Shown here piece by piece: positions 7,282-16,396 of a stretch of 49,297 bases of DNA; the stretch's first letter is position 1; each line of letters begins with the position of its first letter. Under the pieces are notes generated by a model. The model was given only the letters and a program-made list of their open reading frames with translations, was not told the DNA's origin and did no database searches. Source of the stretch: Minisyncoccota bacterium (GTDB taxonomy: Bacteria > Patescibacteriota > Minisyncoccia > Phycocordibacterales > JAQTLZ01). Position numbers and translations under genes: made by a program. The stretch covers positions 1 to 49,297 of the forward strand of contig JAQTTF010000002.1 in assembly GCA_028710915.1 (NCBI GenBank), read 5' to 3'.

Positions 7282-9021
7282 ATGCAAAAAAGTAAAGAAT
7301 ATTTTTTCAAGTTTTTTTCTCCCATCTCAGTCGGTATTGTTCTTTTTTGTCTCCTTCATCTCTTTTTGCTCTCAAAGACTTTTGTAGTTGATAACCGCGG
7401 AGATATACGCACGCTTGTCGCTGGATATGGAGATATCCCATATCATATGACGGAAATCAGCAAATTTGCTTTTTCTCCTATCGATAACTTGAATGATCCT
7501 ATTTTTCTCGGCGTGAAGCTTCGCTACCCGTTTCTTATTAATTTTGTGAGCGGAATGTTTCTGCGTCTCGGCGCAAGCCTTCACTTTTCGGTTCTTTTCC
7601 CGACCTTTGCCTTGGCTGTTTTCAATATTTTTCTCGCGTACCTTATCTATAAAAAACTTATTGGAAGCCGAGGCTTCGCATATCTGGCGCTTCTTTTCTT
7701 TTTTCTCGGAGGAGGACTTGGAGGGTTTGCTTTTCTTTCTAATGTAATGCACGGACAAGTTCCCGTACGAGAGGTAGTCCAGAAGATGATTCAAAATAGC
7801 GACTCGACTGTCACCAGAGGTGGCGCCGTTTATCCCGATCAAAACATCGATTTTGGGGCCCCCCTCACGCTTGTCTTTATGCATCAGAGGACTTTTTTTC
7901 TCGGACTTTTTGGCTTCCTTCTTTTTTTCTGGTGTATGCTTCGTCTTCGCGATGAATCAAAAATCGGCCTTTATCTTGGGGCAATCCTCTCTTTTTCAAT
8001 TCTGCCCTTTGCTCATACTCACAGTTTCATTGCCGCCTCTTTTCTTTATGCAGTTTTTTTTCTTGCAGCGCTTTTCAAAAAAAAATGGGATTTGCTCAAG
8101 CGATATTTCCTGGTGGGAATTATTGGATTTCTAGTCACGTTGCCACAGGTGATATACATCATGGGATCAGAACATCTTTTTTCTTCGACCTCGAGTTTTT
8201 TGAAAATTCGCCTCGGATGGATGGTACAGCCAACTATAGGGAGCGTGTTGTTTCCCGAATTAGCGAAGCCGTCTCTCTGGAGCATTCCGTATCTTAATTT
8301 CTTGTGGTTGAATTTTGGCGTTATTCTTCCAATATTTTTATTGGCTTGTTTTTATTACTTTTTTCGCAGAAAATCTTTTGAACAAAACTCATTTGTCGGA
8401 ATATCTGCAATTTTTGCTGGTATCATCTTTCTTTTGGTAGAGACAGTACAATTCCAACCCTGGGATTATGATAATAATAAACTCCTTGTGTATTTTCAGT
8501 TTTTTGCGGCTATTATAATTTTTGTTTGTCTCAAAAAAGTATATGAGAATAATAAAATTTTCGGAATAATCCTTGCTATCTGTTTTCTTGTTCTCTCTAC
8601 TTTTTCCGGCGTGATAGATATTATTCCTCGAGCGTTTACCCCCGATAGCGATCTTCCCGTCATATTTTCTAAAGAGGCGATTGATGTGGGAGCGTACATA
8701 AGAAAGTCTGTGCCAGAAGGAGATCTCATTGTCACAGGCACGTCTCATCTGAATCCCATCAATACTTTAGCTGGACGAGGCGTTCTAGTAGGCTATCCAG
8801 GATGGCTTTGGAGTCATGGAATTAATTATGGATCGCGGGAACAAGAGATAAAGGACTTTTATGCAAATCCAGGCGCAAGCGATCTTGTCCACAAATACAA
8901 TGCAAAATATGTTCTCTTGGATTATCAGTCAGTTTTAGATTACAAAGCAAACCAGGCGTATTTCGAAGCCCATTTTCAAAAAGTTTTTGAGGAAGGACAA
9001 TATACGCTTTTTAAACTCTGA
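7282..9021 (+). CDS. Large polytopic membrane protein, GT-C glycosyltransferase-like
   Basis: A 579 aa protein with a dozen or more hydrophobic segments. I use the ATG at 7282 because the longer frame (from 7153) would run back into the divergent GT2 gene and has no promoter. After the first helix comes an external loop with DNRGDIRTLVAGYGDIPYHMTEI. An acidic loop of this kind after TM1 is typical of GT-C enzymes that use polyprenyl-phosphate sugars. The C-terminal 110 residues form a soluble domain (KEAIDVGAYIRKSVPEGD onward, with a GTSHLNP segment), as in many uncharacterised membrane glycosyltransferases. Next to GT2 and PMT, a role in envelope glycan assembly is likely. The exact family cannot be fixed by eye. 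Confidence 0.65.
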   Translation: MQKSKEYFFKFFSPISVGIVLFCLLHLFLLSKTFVVDNRGDIRTLVAGYGDIPYHMTEISKFAFSPIDNLNDPIFLGVKLRYPFLINFVSGMFLRLGASLHFSVLFPTFALAVFNIFLAYLIYKKLIGSRGFAYLALLFFFLGGGLGGFAFLSNVMHGQVPVREVVQKMIQNSDSTVTRGGAVYPDQNIDFGAPLTLVFMHQRTFFLGLFGFLLFFWCMLRLRDESKIGLYLGAILSFSILPFAHTHSFIAASFLYAVFFLAALFKKKWDLLKRYFLVGIIGFLVTLPQVIYIMGSEHLFSSTSSFLKIRLGWMVQPTIGSVLFPELAKPSLWSIPYLNFLWLNFGVILPIFLLACFYYFFRRKSFEQNSFVGISAIFAGIIFLLVETVQFQPWDYDNNKLLVYFQFFAAIIIFVCLKKVYENNKIFGIILAICFLVLSTFSGVIDIIPRAFTPDSDLPVIFSKEAIDVGAYIRKSVPEGDLIVTGTSHLNPINTLAGRGVLVGYPGWLWSHGINYGSREQEIKDFYANPGASDLVHKYNAKYVLLDYQSVLDYKANQAYFEAHFQKVFEEGQYTLFKL

Positions 9022-9024
9022 TTT

Positions 9025-10029
9025 TTAAGAAAGAATTGTGGGCTTGTAATCTGCCGGCCCCTCTTTCAAATATTTCTCAAGTGCTTCACGTGAGAGAAGT
9101 CCTTTCTGTGCGCCGACGTATTGGACAACAGACATTGAATTCACAGGTCCCCACATGAGGGCTTCTTTTACCGATTTGCCGAGTCCGAGCGCTGCAACAA
9201 ACGTAGAAGCAAAAGCATCTCCCGCTCCCGTTCTTTCGTACGGCGGTTTTGGATCCGGATATTCCGGCATTTTAAGCATTTCTTGTCCGTCAAAAGTGTA
9301 TGCGCCGTTTGGCCCGTCGGTGATAACAACAATCTTGGGCCCGAGCTTCGCAATTCCATGGAGCAGCTCTTTTATTTCGGACTTTGATCCGAGAATTGTC
9401 TGTGCTTCTTCAAGATTGCAAAAGAATGCCTCGGTACGAGCGTAGATTCTTTTTAGCCGCTCCGTTCCGATCTTGATTTGAAATGTTCCTGGCTGGAATG
9501 CTAATTTTACTTGCGGATTTTTCTCGAGATAAGTTGCGATCTCATCATGATAGGGAAGTGAGTGTTCTCCAAAGGAAGAAAGATATATCCACTTTGTAGA
9601 CAAGTCGTGAGGGAATTTGTAGGGATATTCTTGGTGTTTAATTAAAATAGTACGGTCTTCAGCGTACCAAAGGACGTAATGGTAATTTGTTTCCATTCCT
9701 TTGTGTTTGCGGACATACTTTGTTTCCACTCCATTCTTTTTAAGAGCTTCGATCGCATCATTTCCGTTTATATCCTCTCCGAGATCGGTCACAAGTGCTG
9801 TCGAAAGGCCAAGGCGCGCTGAGCTTACGGCCGCATTTGCACTATTTCCTACAGCTTTTACAACTTCTACGAATTCGTAAGGAATTTTTGAGCCGAAAGA
9901 CATGCAGAGTTCCTGCTCATTATGATCGAGTCGTGCGTGAATATGAGGGTCCTTGAGTCGAATAAATGCATCGGTGACTGTGTCGCCGATTCCTACGAAG
10001 TCGTAGGTTTTTGGTTTGAAAAATGACAT
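9025..10029 (-). CDS. PfkB-family carbohydrate/nucleoside kinase
   Basis: Ribokinase-fold sugar kinase, 334 aa from the ATG at 10029. It has the N-terminal glycine motif FVGIGDTVTDAF, the sugar-binding GNSANAAVSSARLG, and the catalytic signature TGAGDAFASTF with base Asp271 and its anion hole. Length and motif order are normal for PfkB proteins. Substrate choice (ribose, fructose-6-phosphate, adenosine or another nucleoside) cannot be read from sequence. In this gene set, with aldolase next door and pentose phosphate genes nearby, either a phosphofructokinase substitute or a nucleoside salvage kinase fits. It converges with the GT-C gene (3 nt between stops) and diverges from fba. A TATAAT ends 6 nt before its ATG, so the transcript should be leaderless. 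Confidence 0.85.
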   Translation of the reverse strand: MSFFKPKTYDFVGIGDTVTDAFIRLKDPHIHARLDHNEQELCMSFGSKIPYEFVEVVKAVGNSANAAVSSARLGLSTALVTDLGEDINGNDAIEALKKNGVETKYVRKHKGMETNYHYVLWYAEDRTILIKHQEYPYKFPHDLSTKWIYLSSFGEHSLPYHDEIATYLEKNPQVKLAFQPGTFQIKIGTERLKRIYARTEAFFCNLEEAQTILGSKSEIKELLHGIAKLGPKIVVITDGPNGAYTFDGQEMLKMPEYPDPKPPYERTGAGDAFASTFVAALGLGKSVKEALMWGPVNSMSVVQYVGAQKGLLSREALEKYLKEGPADYKPTILS

Positions 10030-10035
10030 CCTTGA

Positions 10036-10071
10036 ATTATACACTATTCTTATTTTTGTCTGTGGTACAAT
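10036..10071. promoter_or_regulatory. Divergent leaderless promoters of pfkB-like (-) and fba (+)
   Basis: On the minus strand TATAAT occupies 10041-10036 and the pfkB-like ATG follows after 6 nt. On the plus strand an extended -10 (TG at 10063-10064, TACAAT at 10066-10071) is followed after 7 nt by the fba ATG. In each case transcription should begin at or within a base or two of the start codon. Confidence 0.65.
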
Positions 10072-10078
10072 TATTCAC

Positions 10079-10948
10079 ATGATGACACTTCGAGAGGCTA
10101 TTACCGATGCGATACGAAAAAAGGTGGCGGTGGGGCATTTTAATATTTCGAATCTTGAAGGATTCTGGGCGGTGTTTCGTGCGGCACAGAAATTGGGTGT
10201 GCCAGTGATTATAGGCGCATCGGAGGGCGAGCGGGATTTTATTGGCGTAAAACAAGTAGCGGCACTCGTAAAAAGTGTGCGTGAAGAATTTAATTATCCA
10301 GTCTATTTGAATGCTGATCACACGTATTCGTTTGAAAAAGTGAAAGAGGCGATTGATGCCGGATTTGATGCTGTGATTTATGATGGCGCGAAACTTTCAC
10401 TCGAAGAAAATACTGCGGCGACGAAAAAATGTGTTGAATATGCTCGCCAATGCGGGAGGGATGTTCTTGTTGAAGCAGAACTGGGCTTTATCGGGCAGTC
10501 TTCAAAAATTTTGGATGCCGTGCCGGAAGGCGTCGGGCTTTCAGGGGATGCTCTCACCAAGCCAGAGGTTGCGGCGAAATTTGTAAAAGAAACGGGAATT
10601 GATCTTTTTGCGCCATCAGTAGGAAATTTCCATGGAATGGTAAAAGATAGTGGAGCGGTAAAAAAGATTGATGATGTCCGCGTCTCTGAAATTTTCAAAG
10701 CAACGGAAGTTCCACTCGTGCTTCATGGTGGGTCAGGGACATCTGATGAGGAATTTCTAGCTGCAATAAAATCTGGTATTGCAATTGTTCATATCAATAC
10801 TGAACTTCGTGTGGCATATCGAAAAGGCCTCACACTTTCTCTTCAGGAAATGCCGGATGAAATTGCTCCTTATAAATATTTGAAAGGTGCTCTTCTCGCG
10901 ATGCAAAAAGTGGTGGAGGAGAAACTCAAACTTTTTAATAATTTATAG
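10079..10948 (+). CDS. fba: Class II fructose-bisphosphate aldolase family protein
   Basis: Zinc-dependent aldolase that cleaves fructose-1,6-bisphosphate (or a related ketose bisphosphate) to two trioses. The 289 aa protein starts MMTLREAITDAI; the longer frame is rejected because a -10 box lies between. Metal and catalytic residues are visible: NADHTYS with the catalytic Asp and first His ligand, VGNFHG with the second His, and LHGGSGT with the third His and phosphate-binding glycines. Class II members include tagatose-bisphosphate aldolases, which cannot be separated here. It is probably cotranscribed with the membrane protein 6 nt downstream. With gap and transketolase it completes the triose/pentose interconversion chain of the window. 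Confidence 0.9.
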   Translation: MMTLREAITDAIRKKVAVGHFNISNLEGFWAVFRAAQKLGVPVIIGASEGERDFIGVKQVAALVKSVREEFNYPVYLNADHTYSFEKVKEAIDAGFDAVIYDGAKLSLEENTAATKKCVEYARQCGRDVLVEAELGFIGQSSKILDAVPEGVGLSGDALTKPEVAAKFVKETGIDLFAPSVGNFHGMVKDSGAVKKIDDVRVSEIFKATEVPLVLHGGSGTSDEEFLAAIKSGIAIVHINTELRVAYRKGLTLSLQEMPDEIAPYKYLKGALLAMQKVVEEKLKLFNNL

Positions 10949-10954
10949 ATTAAT

Positions 10955-11446
10955 ATGAATTCACAGATTCCATATCTTGTTTTCATTCTCGTTTCTTCTG
11001 TTCTTGGTTTCATAATCAATCATCGGGCTTACAAAAAACAGTATGAAAATTTATCTGATATAGAAAAGCAACAGTACGATGAAAATCCTCAGTTCAGTCT
11101 CGCGAGTCTCAAGATGAGGAATAAAATACGTTTTACTGCGATGATTACTATAGGGCCAGCTCTCGTGATCGGACTTATGATTATTTTTTGGTTTGGGCCC
11201 AAAGGTCTTATTCCATCACTTTTTATTATGTCTGTCGGTGCATTTATTGTTCCTTCTTTTGCGTCGAAGATGCCAACTACTATCTACCAAGATAGCCCTT
11301 CGGTATCTATTGGAGATAAGAATCAAGCTAATCTTTTACCAGATGGCCCCAAGATTTCACCTATTATCGGGTGGGGAGTTTCTCTCTTTTTCTTAGGAGC
11401 TCTCCTTCTCGCCACTATTTATGGGATTACGCATATAAATGGCTAG
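10955..11446 (+). CDS. Unknown three-helix membrane protein
   Basis: 163 aa, no family recognised. One helix at the N-terminus (about residues 5-24) is followed by a charged cytosolic stretch with KKQYENLSDIEKQQYDE. Two helices follow (about 60-100) and a last one near 137-158. The gap to the fba stop is 6 nt, so it is likely cotranscribed with the aldolase. No catalytic motif is visible. Confidence 0.6.
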   Translation: MNSQIPYLVFILVSSVLGFIINHRAYKKQYENLSDIEKQQYDENPQFSLASLKMRNKIRFTAMITIGPALVIGLMIIFWFGPKGLIPSLFIMSVGAFIVPSFASKMPTTIYQDSPSVSIGDKNQANLLPDGPKISPIIGWGVSLFFLGALLLATIYGITHING

Positions 11447-11467
11447 GATCTCTGTGTCTCGAGACTT

Positions 11468-11495
11468 TTGACAAATTCCTTCAATTCCGTATACT
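11468..11495 (+). promoter_or_regulatory. Leaderless promoter of rplY
   Basis: Consensus -35 TTGACA (11468-11473), 16-nt spacer, -10 TATACT (11490-11495). The rplY ATG at 11503 follows after 7 nt, so transcription should start at the start codon. This is one of the clearest leaderless promoters in the window. Confidence 0.8.
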
Positions 11496-11502
11496 GATGC
11501 CC

Positions 11503-12222
11503 ATGCTTAAATTGGATGTAGAAAAGCGGGATGACAAAATTTCCGCGGAAAAGTTGCGAAAAGACGGCAAAATGCCGGCTGTTTTCTATGGACGAAAGGT
11601 AAAATCTACGCCCGTTTCTGTATCTCAAAAAGAGTTCATCAAGGTCTGGAAAAAGGTTGGAGAATCTTCAGTTTTCACTGTTCAGGAAGGAAAGGAAGAA
11701 CACGATGCTTTGATCCAGGACGTTGATATTGACCCGATCAAAAGTATTCCTCGACACGCTGATTTTTATATCATTGAAAAAGGACAGAAGCTCAAGGTGA
11801 AGGTTCCTACAGAATTCGTCGGTGTTGCTCCTGCGGTGAAAGATCTCGGAGGAATTCTCGTCAAGGTGCTCCACGAAATTGAACTTGAGGCGGAGCCAAA
11901 AAATCTTCCGCACGTTGTTTCTATAGATATTTCTGCACTCGTTATGCTTGATAGTCATATTTCCGCAAAAGATATTAAACTTCCTGCAAATGTAACTTTG
12001 GTTACCAAGCCGGACGAAGTCGTCGCTTCGATCGCGGTTGCCAAGGAAGAAGTTGAAGAAGTCCCAGTTGATCTTGCATCTATTGAAGTGACTGACGCAA
12101 AGGGTATCAAACCAGGAGAGGAAGGTGCAGAGGGAGTTCCTGCGGATGCTGCGAAAGCGCCAGCAGGCAAGGAGGGAGCAAAACCTGAGGCTGCAAAAAA
12201 AGAAGCTCCAGCTAAAAAATAA
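11503..12222 (+). CDS. rplY: Ribosomal protein L25, CTC (long) form
   Basis: Large-subunit protein that binds 5S rRNA; 239 aa. The N-terminal L25 domain (MLKLDVEKRDDKISAEKLRKDG, then MPAVFYGR) is followed by the TL5/CTC C-terminal beta domain (about residues 95-185) and a low-complexity tail rich in Ala, Lys, Glu and Pro. The start at 11503 is set by the promoter, whose -10 ends 7 nt before, and by the family N-terminus; the longer frame upstream is untranslated. An ATG 6 nt earlier is in frame but would fall right against the -10. It is followed by a branched terminator structure. Confidence 0.92.
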   Translation: MLKLDVEKRDDKISAEKLRKDGKMPAVFYGRKVKSTPVSVSQKEFIKVWKKVGESSVFTVQEGKEEHDALIQDVDIDPIKSIPRHADFYIIEKGQKLKVKVPTEFVGVAPAVKDLGGILVKVLHEIELEAEPKNLPHVVSIDISALVMLDSHISAKDIKLPANVTLVTKPDEVVASIAVAKEEVEEVPVDLASIEVTDAKGIKPGEEGAEGVPADAAKAPAGKEGAKPEAAKKEAPAKK

Positions 12223-12231
12223 CAAAATTCA

Positions 12232-12304
12232 AAAAGCCGCGCCCGGGTCGCCCCTCAATGGACATTGGTGCGACATGATTTCGCTAAATCAGGGCGCGGC
12301 TTTT
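12232..12304 (+). terminator. Branched (three-way junction) terminator after rplY
   Basis: A 13-bp outer stem (12232-12244 with 12292-12304, a GC-rich core flanked by A and T runs) encloses two further hairpins instead of an open loop. Hairpin I spans 12247-12274 (GTCGC/GCGAC with an inner CAATG/CATTG). Hairpin II spans 12277-12290 (GATTT/AAATC, loop CGCT). The outer stem ends in TTTT and CCTTTCT follows, so it should act as the rplY terminator. It may also be a small structured RNA. Confidence 0.65.
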
Positions 12305-12322
12305 CCTTTCTGAATCTTATTT

Positions 12323-12358
12323 AAAAAAATAAAACATCCGCACGACGTGTGCGGATGT
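12323..12358 (-). terminator. Intrinsic terminator of purL
   Basis: Reading the minus strand, a 10-bp stem (12358-12349 with 12343-12334, ACATCCGCAC type) is followed by TTTTATTTTTTT. It ends 26 nt after the purL stop. Confidence 0.85.
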
Positions 12359-12384
12359 GACAAATAACGATAAACAGAAAGGAT

Positions 12385-15300
12385 TTATGCAGCAACAGCA
12401 GTTCTTTGGTGTTTCCAAACTGCAGTCTTGTCGCACCACTCCCTAGCGTTCTGGAACATCCGAAGCCAGGGTGCGGAGATAAGGTTCTGCCATTCCTTTG
12501 GCAAATGAGGGATTTGCCAGAGCCGGACAGTTCGTTCGGGATGGAGCATGAATGCAAGATGCCTGCCATCCGGACTTGTGAGAGCGGCGAAGCCACCCTC
12601 TGAACCATTCGGGTTGTAAGGATAGGCTTCTGTCGCCGTTCCGTTCGGGTCAACATAAACAATCGGGACGAGGTTTCCATCCACGGCAAGCTTCCGGAGC
12701 GCGGCATTCGGGAAAACAAGTCTCCCTTCGCCATGCGCGCAGAATGCGCCGAGGATTGAACCTTCCATACCGGAAAGCATGATGGACGGGCTCTTCTGGA
12801 TTCGTACCCGCACCCATCTTGCTTCGAACTTTCCGGAACGATTGTGTTTGAAGCGTGGTTGATGTCGTTCCTGTGCATCTTTGAACGGCACCCATCCAAT
12901 CATCGGTTCGAGCTGACAGCCGTTGCACACGCCGAGTGAGAAAGTGTCGGGACGAGCGTAGAACTCGTCGAACATCTTTTTCAGTCTCCGCTTCTGGTTA
13001 ATTTTCTCGGCCCATCCGCGCGCGCTGCCGAAGGTGTCTCTGTGCGAGAATCCTCCGACAAAAACTACGCCTCGGAAAAGGCTCAAATCAATTAATCCAT
13101 ACAAAAGGTCGGTCATGTGAACTTCCATCGTCCTGAACCCCGCGTTCTTCAGTGCGTCGTGCATTTCCACTTCGCCGTTTGAACCTTCGTCCCGAATGAC
13201 TGCCACCCACGGCTTTTCCTTTGCATACAGGAATTTCCGAAGGGTAGGAGTTGGAACGAAGGATAAATGATGACGAAGTGAAAATGGCGATGCACTCTCG
13301 GCGATCCGGTGACGAAGTTCTTCGCGAGCAAGCTCGGGAGGAACTTGTTCTTCGGAAAGCCGTGCTGAAGTGGCTTCGAACCATCCGCGAAGAACACCGT
13401 TGCCTTCGTTGAGGACAGTTCTGCCATTTACAGCAACGCGTACCCGTTTCTCTTCTTTGGTTGTACCGATTGGGCGGAGAGGAAGCTTGTGGCGTTTGCA
13501 GATTTCTTTGAGCTTGGCCGCAGAAACTTCATCGTTCGCACACTCGACTACGACGCCGCACTCTTCATTGAAAAGCGTAGCGTTCGCGGAAGCAGTACTC
13601 TTCATATTGATGTCGATCCCGCAGTTGCCGGAAAGCGCCATCTTGACGAGCGTTGTGATAATCCCGCCATCGGTTCGCAGATTTCCGGAAAGGATTGCTC
13701 CTTCGCGGATCATGTCCTGCGTGGCCGAGAGGATGGATTTGAGCAGTCGGAAATTGACATCCGGCGCATCATCGCCGATCTGGTCGAGCGACTTCAAGAG
13801 CGCTGATCCGCCGAGGCGTTTCTTTCCGCCCGAGAGATCGATGTAATAGAGCGTACTCTTGCCAGGCGCCTTGAGATCGGGAGTAATGACCTTGCGGATG
13901 TCCGGTACAGTTACATAGCCGGCGATGACGATCTGCATCATGGACTTCACGAGCTTGCGGAGCATCTTCAAAGCAAGCGACGAAGAATCTTTGCCGCCGA
14001 CTTCTGGTATGCACATCTTGATCATTGCATCCGAGAGCGCGGTGACCGAATCGTACAAGTCAGCGCCTTCTCCGGGAAGTTTGACCGGACCCATCCAATT
14101 CACTCGGCAGTTGATGTCGAGCGGACTGGTCATAAGCACCCACATGATGCTGAGCACCATGTCTGCAAATGATTTCCGAGCCCCGCGTCCTGGATCAAGA
14201 AGTAGAACATTGGGAGACTGTCCCATTGACGTTGCGCCGCCCGCCACATCTTTGTGCGAGAAAGCAACAACACCAAGAGGTGACACAGGAAGCTGAAGCT
14301 CCCCACAACAGTCGCCCCTTGCAACGAGCCCGCCGACGGAACCATCCACCTTGTCACGCAGGAAGCTGAAGAAGCCGATTTCCGGCATTTTCGCTATCCT
14401 TTGAAGAGCGTCACGCACGGTAAGTCCACGCGGAATGCTCGGGGGAATGGTATTGCGGACGATATGGTTGGACTCAAACGTGCGCTGCGGGAGTTTCTTC
14501 AACATATCCCGGAGCGTGAGGTCAACCAGTGGTTCCTTTTCATTTCCATCGAGGCCGATGACCGTGAATTTCCCGTCGCCGGTAATTCTTCCCAAGACTT
14601 CCATCGGGCAGTTCTCGCGTTTGCAGATGCGCTTCAAAAGCGCGAGATTCTCTGCATAGACGAGGACGCCGACGCGTTCCTGGTATTCGGCGCAGAAGAT
14701 TTCCGTCTCGGACATCGTCTTGTCACCTTGTCGTATCCGGGCGAGGTAAATCTTTCCTCCGGCCGGATAGATGAGTTCGGAAATGATATTGCATACGCCG
14801 CCGGCACCTTGGTCGTGGATACAGACGAACGGATTGCGGATTCCCTGTTCAGAGCAGGAGCGGACGATGTTGAACATCTTCTTTCCCATCTCGCCGTCGC
14901 CGCGCTGAACTGAATTCAAATCCACATCAACTCGTGATACGCCGCCGATAAGACTTGAAGCGGCGCCTCCGGCGAAACCGACAGGGAATGCTCCACCACC
15001 GAACTGGACTATGTACATTCCTTCTCTCGCTTTTCGCTTTCTTAGGTTGACGTGCTGAATTTTCCCAATTCCGCCGCTATAGATGACAGGTTTGAGTGAT
15101 TCACGCCGACCTTCCCACGGAGTGTTGTAGCCGCCGGTTCTGACGCGGATAAGGATGCACGGCTCGCCAACTTCGTTGGCATAACCGAAGACACCGTCAC
15201 TCGCTTCGATCAGGATGTCCTTTGGCTTCATCTGTGGGTAGTTGTAGGTCCAGTACGGATGTTCGCCCGGGATCCGATAACCCCTGGGGTGAAGCTCGCC

Positions 15301-16254
15301 GGTATGGAAGAGGGCAGTCGAGGCGATCATGAGAGAACCGCGTCCTCCCGCCACATTGTCCCTCTCTCTTCCTCCGGTGTCAGTCAATCCTCCTTGATAT
15401 GCCGCAATGAGACAAGGATGATTGTGCGTTTCTGCCGTAAAGGTCAAGTGATAGATACACTTTCGTGACACCGTTTCACTTGGCTTGTCCGGCTCGAGCG
15501 CAACCAACCGTTCGACTCGGAAGCCCCTCATGGCGCTTACGTTGTCGTCGAATGCGAGAAGGCAGTTTCGCCGTCCGCAAACCTCGAGAGGTTTGCGGAC
15601 AAGCTCGAAAAGCGTTTCGCGCATGAGCTTGCCGTCAATCTTCTGCAGAGCAAACAGGAAGCCGTGCCGACAATGTTCCGAAGTGGCATTTGCCCAACCG
15701 GCGATGGTGGTAAGGAATGGATCTTTACCTCTGCGCCTGCAGACTTCTACGAAATAGCGCATGCTTTCCATATCCATACCGAAACCGTATTGCTTGTTGA
15801 CCGGAATGAGCGCCTCGATCCCTTTTTCAAGAATAGGGTAACGAGGTGTCTCGGGGCGTTCCTTTCCCGTCTCGAAAGATTCGAGGATTTTTCTGTAGAT
15901 CTCCTCGACCTTTCGATCGAAAGCCCTGTCGTCATTTAGGATGTCTCCTGGCCGGCCGCGGACGCGGCGAGCCATTTCCACGCGCCTGATCTTAGTGATG
16001 CCGAGCGCCCGGAAAATAGTGACTCCATTGGACGAGTGAGGCGTTTCAAATGAGCGCCGGGGTCCAATCTCTGTGACGTTCCTACCACGAAAAGCCGGGC
16101 GATGGGTCAAACCTTCCGGTTTGTCGCTATCGCGAAGAACCCGCACCACTTTTGCCATTTCGAACTTTGAGAGCGGCTGTTTGCTCTCAATGTAGAAATG
16201 CAGTTGCACCGTCTTCTTGTCCGTCGCCTTGTAGAAATGATTCATGGCCACCAT
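12385..16254 (-). CDS. purL: Phosphoribosylformylglycinamidine (FGAM) synthase, large single-chain PurL
   Basis: ATP- and glutamine-dependent fourth step of purine synthesis, FGAR to FGAM. The 1289 aa protein is the large form in which the synthetase and glutaminase halves are fused, as in gamma-proteobacteria and eukaryotes. TSEHCRH (191-197) and ETHNHP (275-280) mark the FGAM synthase core. DQGAGGVCN (481-489) and the AIRS-like repeats follow. The C-terminal class I amidotransferase has nucleophile Cys1110 in GVCNGCQ and partners His1238 and Glu1240 in LHPE, so it looks active. An AGAAAGGAAA Shine-Dalgarno precedes the ATG, unlike the neighbouring housekeeping genes. No other purine gene is in the window. 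It has its own terminator. The isolation and different start signals suggest horizontal gain (inference). Confidence 0.95.
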   Translation of the reverse strand: MVAMNHFYKATDKKTVQLHFYIESKQPLSKFEMAKVVRVLRDSDKPEGLTHRPAFRGRNVTEIGPRRSFETPHSSNGVTIFRALGITKIRRVEMARRVRGRPGDILNDDRAFDRKVEEIYRKILESFETGKERPETPRYPILEKGIEALIPVNKQYGFGMDMESMRYFVEVCRRRGKDPFLTTIAGWANATSEHCRHGFLFALQKIDGKLMRETLFELVRKPLEVCGRRNCLLAFDDNVSAMRGFRVERLVALEPDKPSETVSRKCIYHLTFTAETHNHPCLIAAYQGGLTDTGGRERDNVAGGRGSLMIASTALFHTGELHPRGYRIPGEHPYWTYNYPQMKPKDILIEASDGVFGYANEVGEPCILIRVRTGGYNTPWEGRRESLKPVIYSGGIGKIQHVNLRKRKAREGMYIVQFGGGAFPVGFAGGAASSLIGGVSRVDVDLNSVQRGDGEMGKKMFNIVRSCSEQGIRNPFVCIHDQGAGGVCNIISELIYPAGGKIYLARIRQGDKTMSETEIFCAEYQERVGVLVYAENLALLKRICKRENCPMEVLGRITGDGKFTVIGLDGNEKEPLVDLTLRDMLKKLPQRTFESNHIVRNTIPPSIPRGLTVRDALQRIAKMPEIGFFSFLRDKVDGSVGGLVARGDCCGELQLPVSPLGVVAFSHKDVAGGATSMGQSPNVLLLDPGRGARKSFADMVLSIMWVLMTSPLDINCRVNWMGPVKLPGEGADLYDSVTALSDAMIKMCIPEVGGKDSSSLALKMLRKLVKSMMQIVIAGYVTVPDIRKVITPDLKAPGKSTLYYIDLSGGKKRLGGSALLKSLDQIGDDAPDVNFRLLKSILSATQDMIREGAILSGNLRTDGGIITTLVKMALSGNCGIDINMKSTASANATLFNEECGVVVECANDEVSAAKLKEICKRHKLPLRPIGTTKEEKRVRVAVNGRTVLNEGNGVLRGWFEATSARLSEEQVPPELAREELRHRIAESASPFSLRHHLSFVPTPTLRKFLYAKEKPWVAVIRDEGSNGEVEMHDALKNAGFRTMEVHMTDLLYGLIDLSLFRGVVFVGGFSHRDTFGSARGWAEKINQKRRLKKMFDEFYARPDTFSLGVCNGCQLEPMIGWVPFKDAQERHQPRFKHNRSGKFEARWVRVRIQKSPSIMLSGMEGSILGAFCAHGEGRLVFPNAALRKLAVDGNLVPIVYVDPNGTATEAYPYNPNGSEGGFAALTSPDGRHLAFMLHPERTVRLWQIPHLPKEWQNLISAPWLRMFQNAREWCDKTAVWKHQRTAVAA

Positions 16255-16352
16255 GACTGTGTTTCCTTTCTGTAAAAACGTGAAAAGAGCAAAAAGAGCC
16301 AGTACTACACTAGATCCACACTATCACTTTCAAGTATGCATTTCAAAGCCAA

Positions 16353-16390
16353 TATAATATGAAAGGATTTAATTTAAAATGTGATAAAAT
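16353..16390 (+). promoter_or_regulatory. -10 elements upstream of the coiled-coil transglycosylase
   Basis: TATAAT at 16353-16358 and TAAAAT at 16385-16390. The second ends 6 nt before the GTG start at 16397 and would give a leaderless mRNA; the first would give a leader of about 30 nt. No strong -35 is seen. The rest of 16255-16396 holds the purL Shine-Dalgarno (minus strand) and nothing else I can identify. Confidence 0.45.
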
Positions 16391-16396
16391 GTAGCC

